From the NCBI RefSeq assembly GCF_013300725.1, contig NZ_JAAIMM010000008.1, positions 62,001-126,000 of the forward strand: a stretch of 64,000 nt of DNA, in the 5' to 3' direction. Of the stretch, positions 63,027-64,000 are shown one piece after another. The translations under genes and the position numbers were made by a program. The notes beneath the pieces are model-generated. The model searched no databases. It was not told where the DNA came from and worked only from the letters and a program-made list of their open reading frames with translations. Origin of the DNA: Allocoprococcus comes. GTDB lineage: Bacteria; Bacillota; Clostridia; Lachnospirales; Lachnospiraceae. The stretch's first letter is position 1. The number at the start of each line of letters is the position of its first letter.

Positions 63027-64000
63027 ATGGCAATAACAATCGGCATAAACGGATTTGGACGAATTGGAAGAGTTGCATTCCGCATTGCCATCAATCAGCC
63101 GGAAAAATTTAAAATTTGTGGGATCAATGTAAGAAACGCAGACCTGGATTATATGATTTATATGATCCGTTACGATTCGATCTTTGGACGTTTCCAGGGA
63201 AGTCTGGAAAAATATGAGGATGGAATTGTTGTAAATGGCGAGAAGATCCGAGTGTATTCTGAAAATGATGCTGCTGACATTCCGTGGGGAGAGTGTGGAG
63301 CAGAATACATTATAGATGCGACAGGTGCTTACTGTACGACAGAAAAAGCAATGGCACATATCCGGGGTGGAGCAAAGAAAGTGATCATCTCTGCACCGGC
63401 TAAAGATCAGGACACACCGACATTTGTAATGGGAGTGAATCATGAACTTTATCATTCATCTATGCAGGTCGTTTCAAATGCATCTTGCACAACAAACTGT
63501 CTTGCACCGATCTGTAAGGTATTGGAGGATAATTACGGAATAGAGTATGGTCTGATGTCTACCATCCATTCAGCTACAGCAAAACAGAAAGTAGTTGACT
63601 GCCGTTCGCTGAAAGACTGGCGTACAGGTCGTGCTGTATTCGGAAATCTGATTCCATCTTCAACAGGAGCTGCAAAAGCAATCTCACTTGTTATTCCGGC
63701 GTTAAAGGACCGCATGAATGGAATTTCTTATCGTGTACCGACTTCAGATGTATCCATTGTGGATCTGAATGTCGCTTTGAAGACAGAAACCACTTATGAA
63801 GATATCTGCAAGAAAATGAAGGAAGCTTCCGAAACAACTCTTAAGGAGATTCTGGATTATGTGGATGATGAAGTTGTTTCTTCCGATTTTATCGGAGATA
63901 ATCACGCATCCTCTTTTGATGCAAGAGAAGGAATCCAGGTAAACGGTCATTTTTTCAAACTGATCAGTTTTTATGATAATGAATGGGGATATACCAGTCA
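63027..64000 (+). CDS. gap: Type I glyceraldehyde-3-phosphate dehydrogenase (3' end outside window)
   Basis: About 324 residues are in view of roughly 335. N-terminal MAITIGINGFGRIGRVAFR is the NAD-binding fold, SNASCTTNCLAP holds the catalytic Cys154, and GISYRVPTSDVSIVDLNV and the C-terminal NEWGYTS follow. GGAGG precedes the ATG at 63027. Glycolytic oxidation of GAP to 1,3-bisphosphoglycerate. Monocistronic so far; the stop lies beyond the window. Confidence 0.96.
   Translation, partial: MAITIGINGFGRIGRVAFRIAINQPEKFKICGINVRNADLDYMIYMIRYDSIFGRFQGSLEKYEDGIVVNGEKIRVYSENDAADIPWGECGAEYIIDATGAYCTTEKAMAHIRGGAKKVIISAPAKDQDTPTFVMGVNHELYHSSMQVVSNASCTTNCLAPICKVLEDNYGIEYGLMSTIHSATAKQKVVDCRSLKDWRTGRAVFGNLIPSSTGAAKAISLVIPALKDRMNGISYRVPTSDVSIVDLNVALKTETTYEDICKKMKEASETTLKEILDYVDDEVVSSDFIGDNHASSFDAREGIQVNGHFFKLISFYDNEWGYTS

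Overview
The window is a Gram-positive, spore-forming anaerobe of the Clostridia, most likely Lachnospiraceae. Pointers are the yqfD-phoH-ybeY block, the YlxM-Ffh-RpsP-KhpA-RimM-TrmD-RplS-LepB-RbgA-RnhB gene order, sporulation genes (YqfD, YlbJ-like, BofC-like), RecU, short HisG with HisZ, class II GalT, strong GGAGG ribosome-binding sites and frequent TTG/GTG starts. Base composition is moderate and coding density is high. No tRNA, rRNA, CRISPR array or intact insertion sequence was recognised. Family assignments rest on reading the proteins by eye; no database was searched.

Layout. 1-5.6 kb: sporulation and RNA-maturation block, a lipid flippase, folate cyclo-ligase and luxS. 5.6-11 kb: a structured repeat, a histidine phosphatase, then a galactose unit in which a LacI-type repressor diverges from galK-galT, with paired palindromes over the galK promoter. 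11-17.4 kb: ABC-F ATPase, patatin-like lipase, YjbQ, a divergent TruA-like protein, two unknown overlapping genes with a 39-bp tandem repeat, a 22-cysteine protein and a divergent cytoplasmic subtilase. 17.4-28.6 kb: a long translation, secretion and RNA-modification block. 28.6-38 kb: YlbJ-like protein, M23 peptidase, rRNA methyltransferase, pseudouridine synthases, radical SAM YgiQ and RecU. 38.2-43.4 kb: histidine operon hisZ-G-D-B plus a HisF-like/HisI/HisE fusion, behind a consensus promoter.

43.4-50.7 kb is accessory in character: two copies of a structured intergenic repeat, an Rpn-family protein that seems to have lost its catalytic core, and two large secreted SH3b-NlpC/P60-3D wall hydrolases that are paralogues. 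50.8-60.6 kb holds an AraC regulator diverging from a complete oligopeptide ABC importer, followed by a MalY/PatB-type C-S lyase, a double-cubane-type reductase and a C_GCAxxG_C_C protein; this looks like import and reductive breakdown of a small, possibly sulfur-containing, substrate. 61.2-62.9 kb is decayed: a gene-free stretch and a 5'-truncated ABC ATPase ahead of an intact ABC-2 permease. The window ends inside a GAPDH gene.

The less ordinary items are the cysteine-rich protein with duplicated hydrophobic tri-Cys modules, the TruA-like protein with Glu at the catalytic Asp position, the inactive-looking HisF domain fused to HisIE, the covarying repeat family, and the peptide-import/C-S-lyase/double-cubane cluster.
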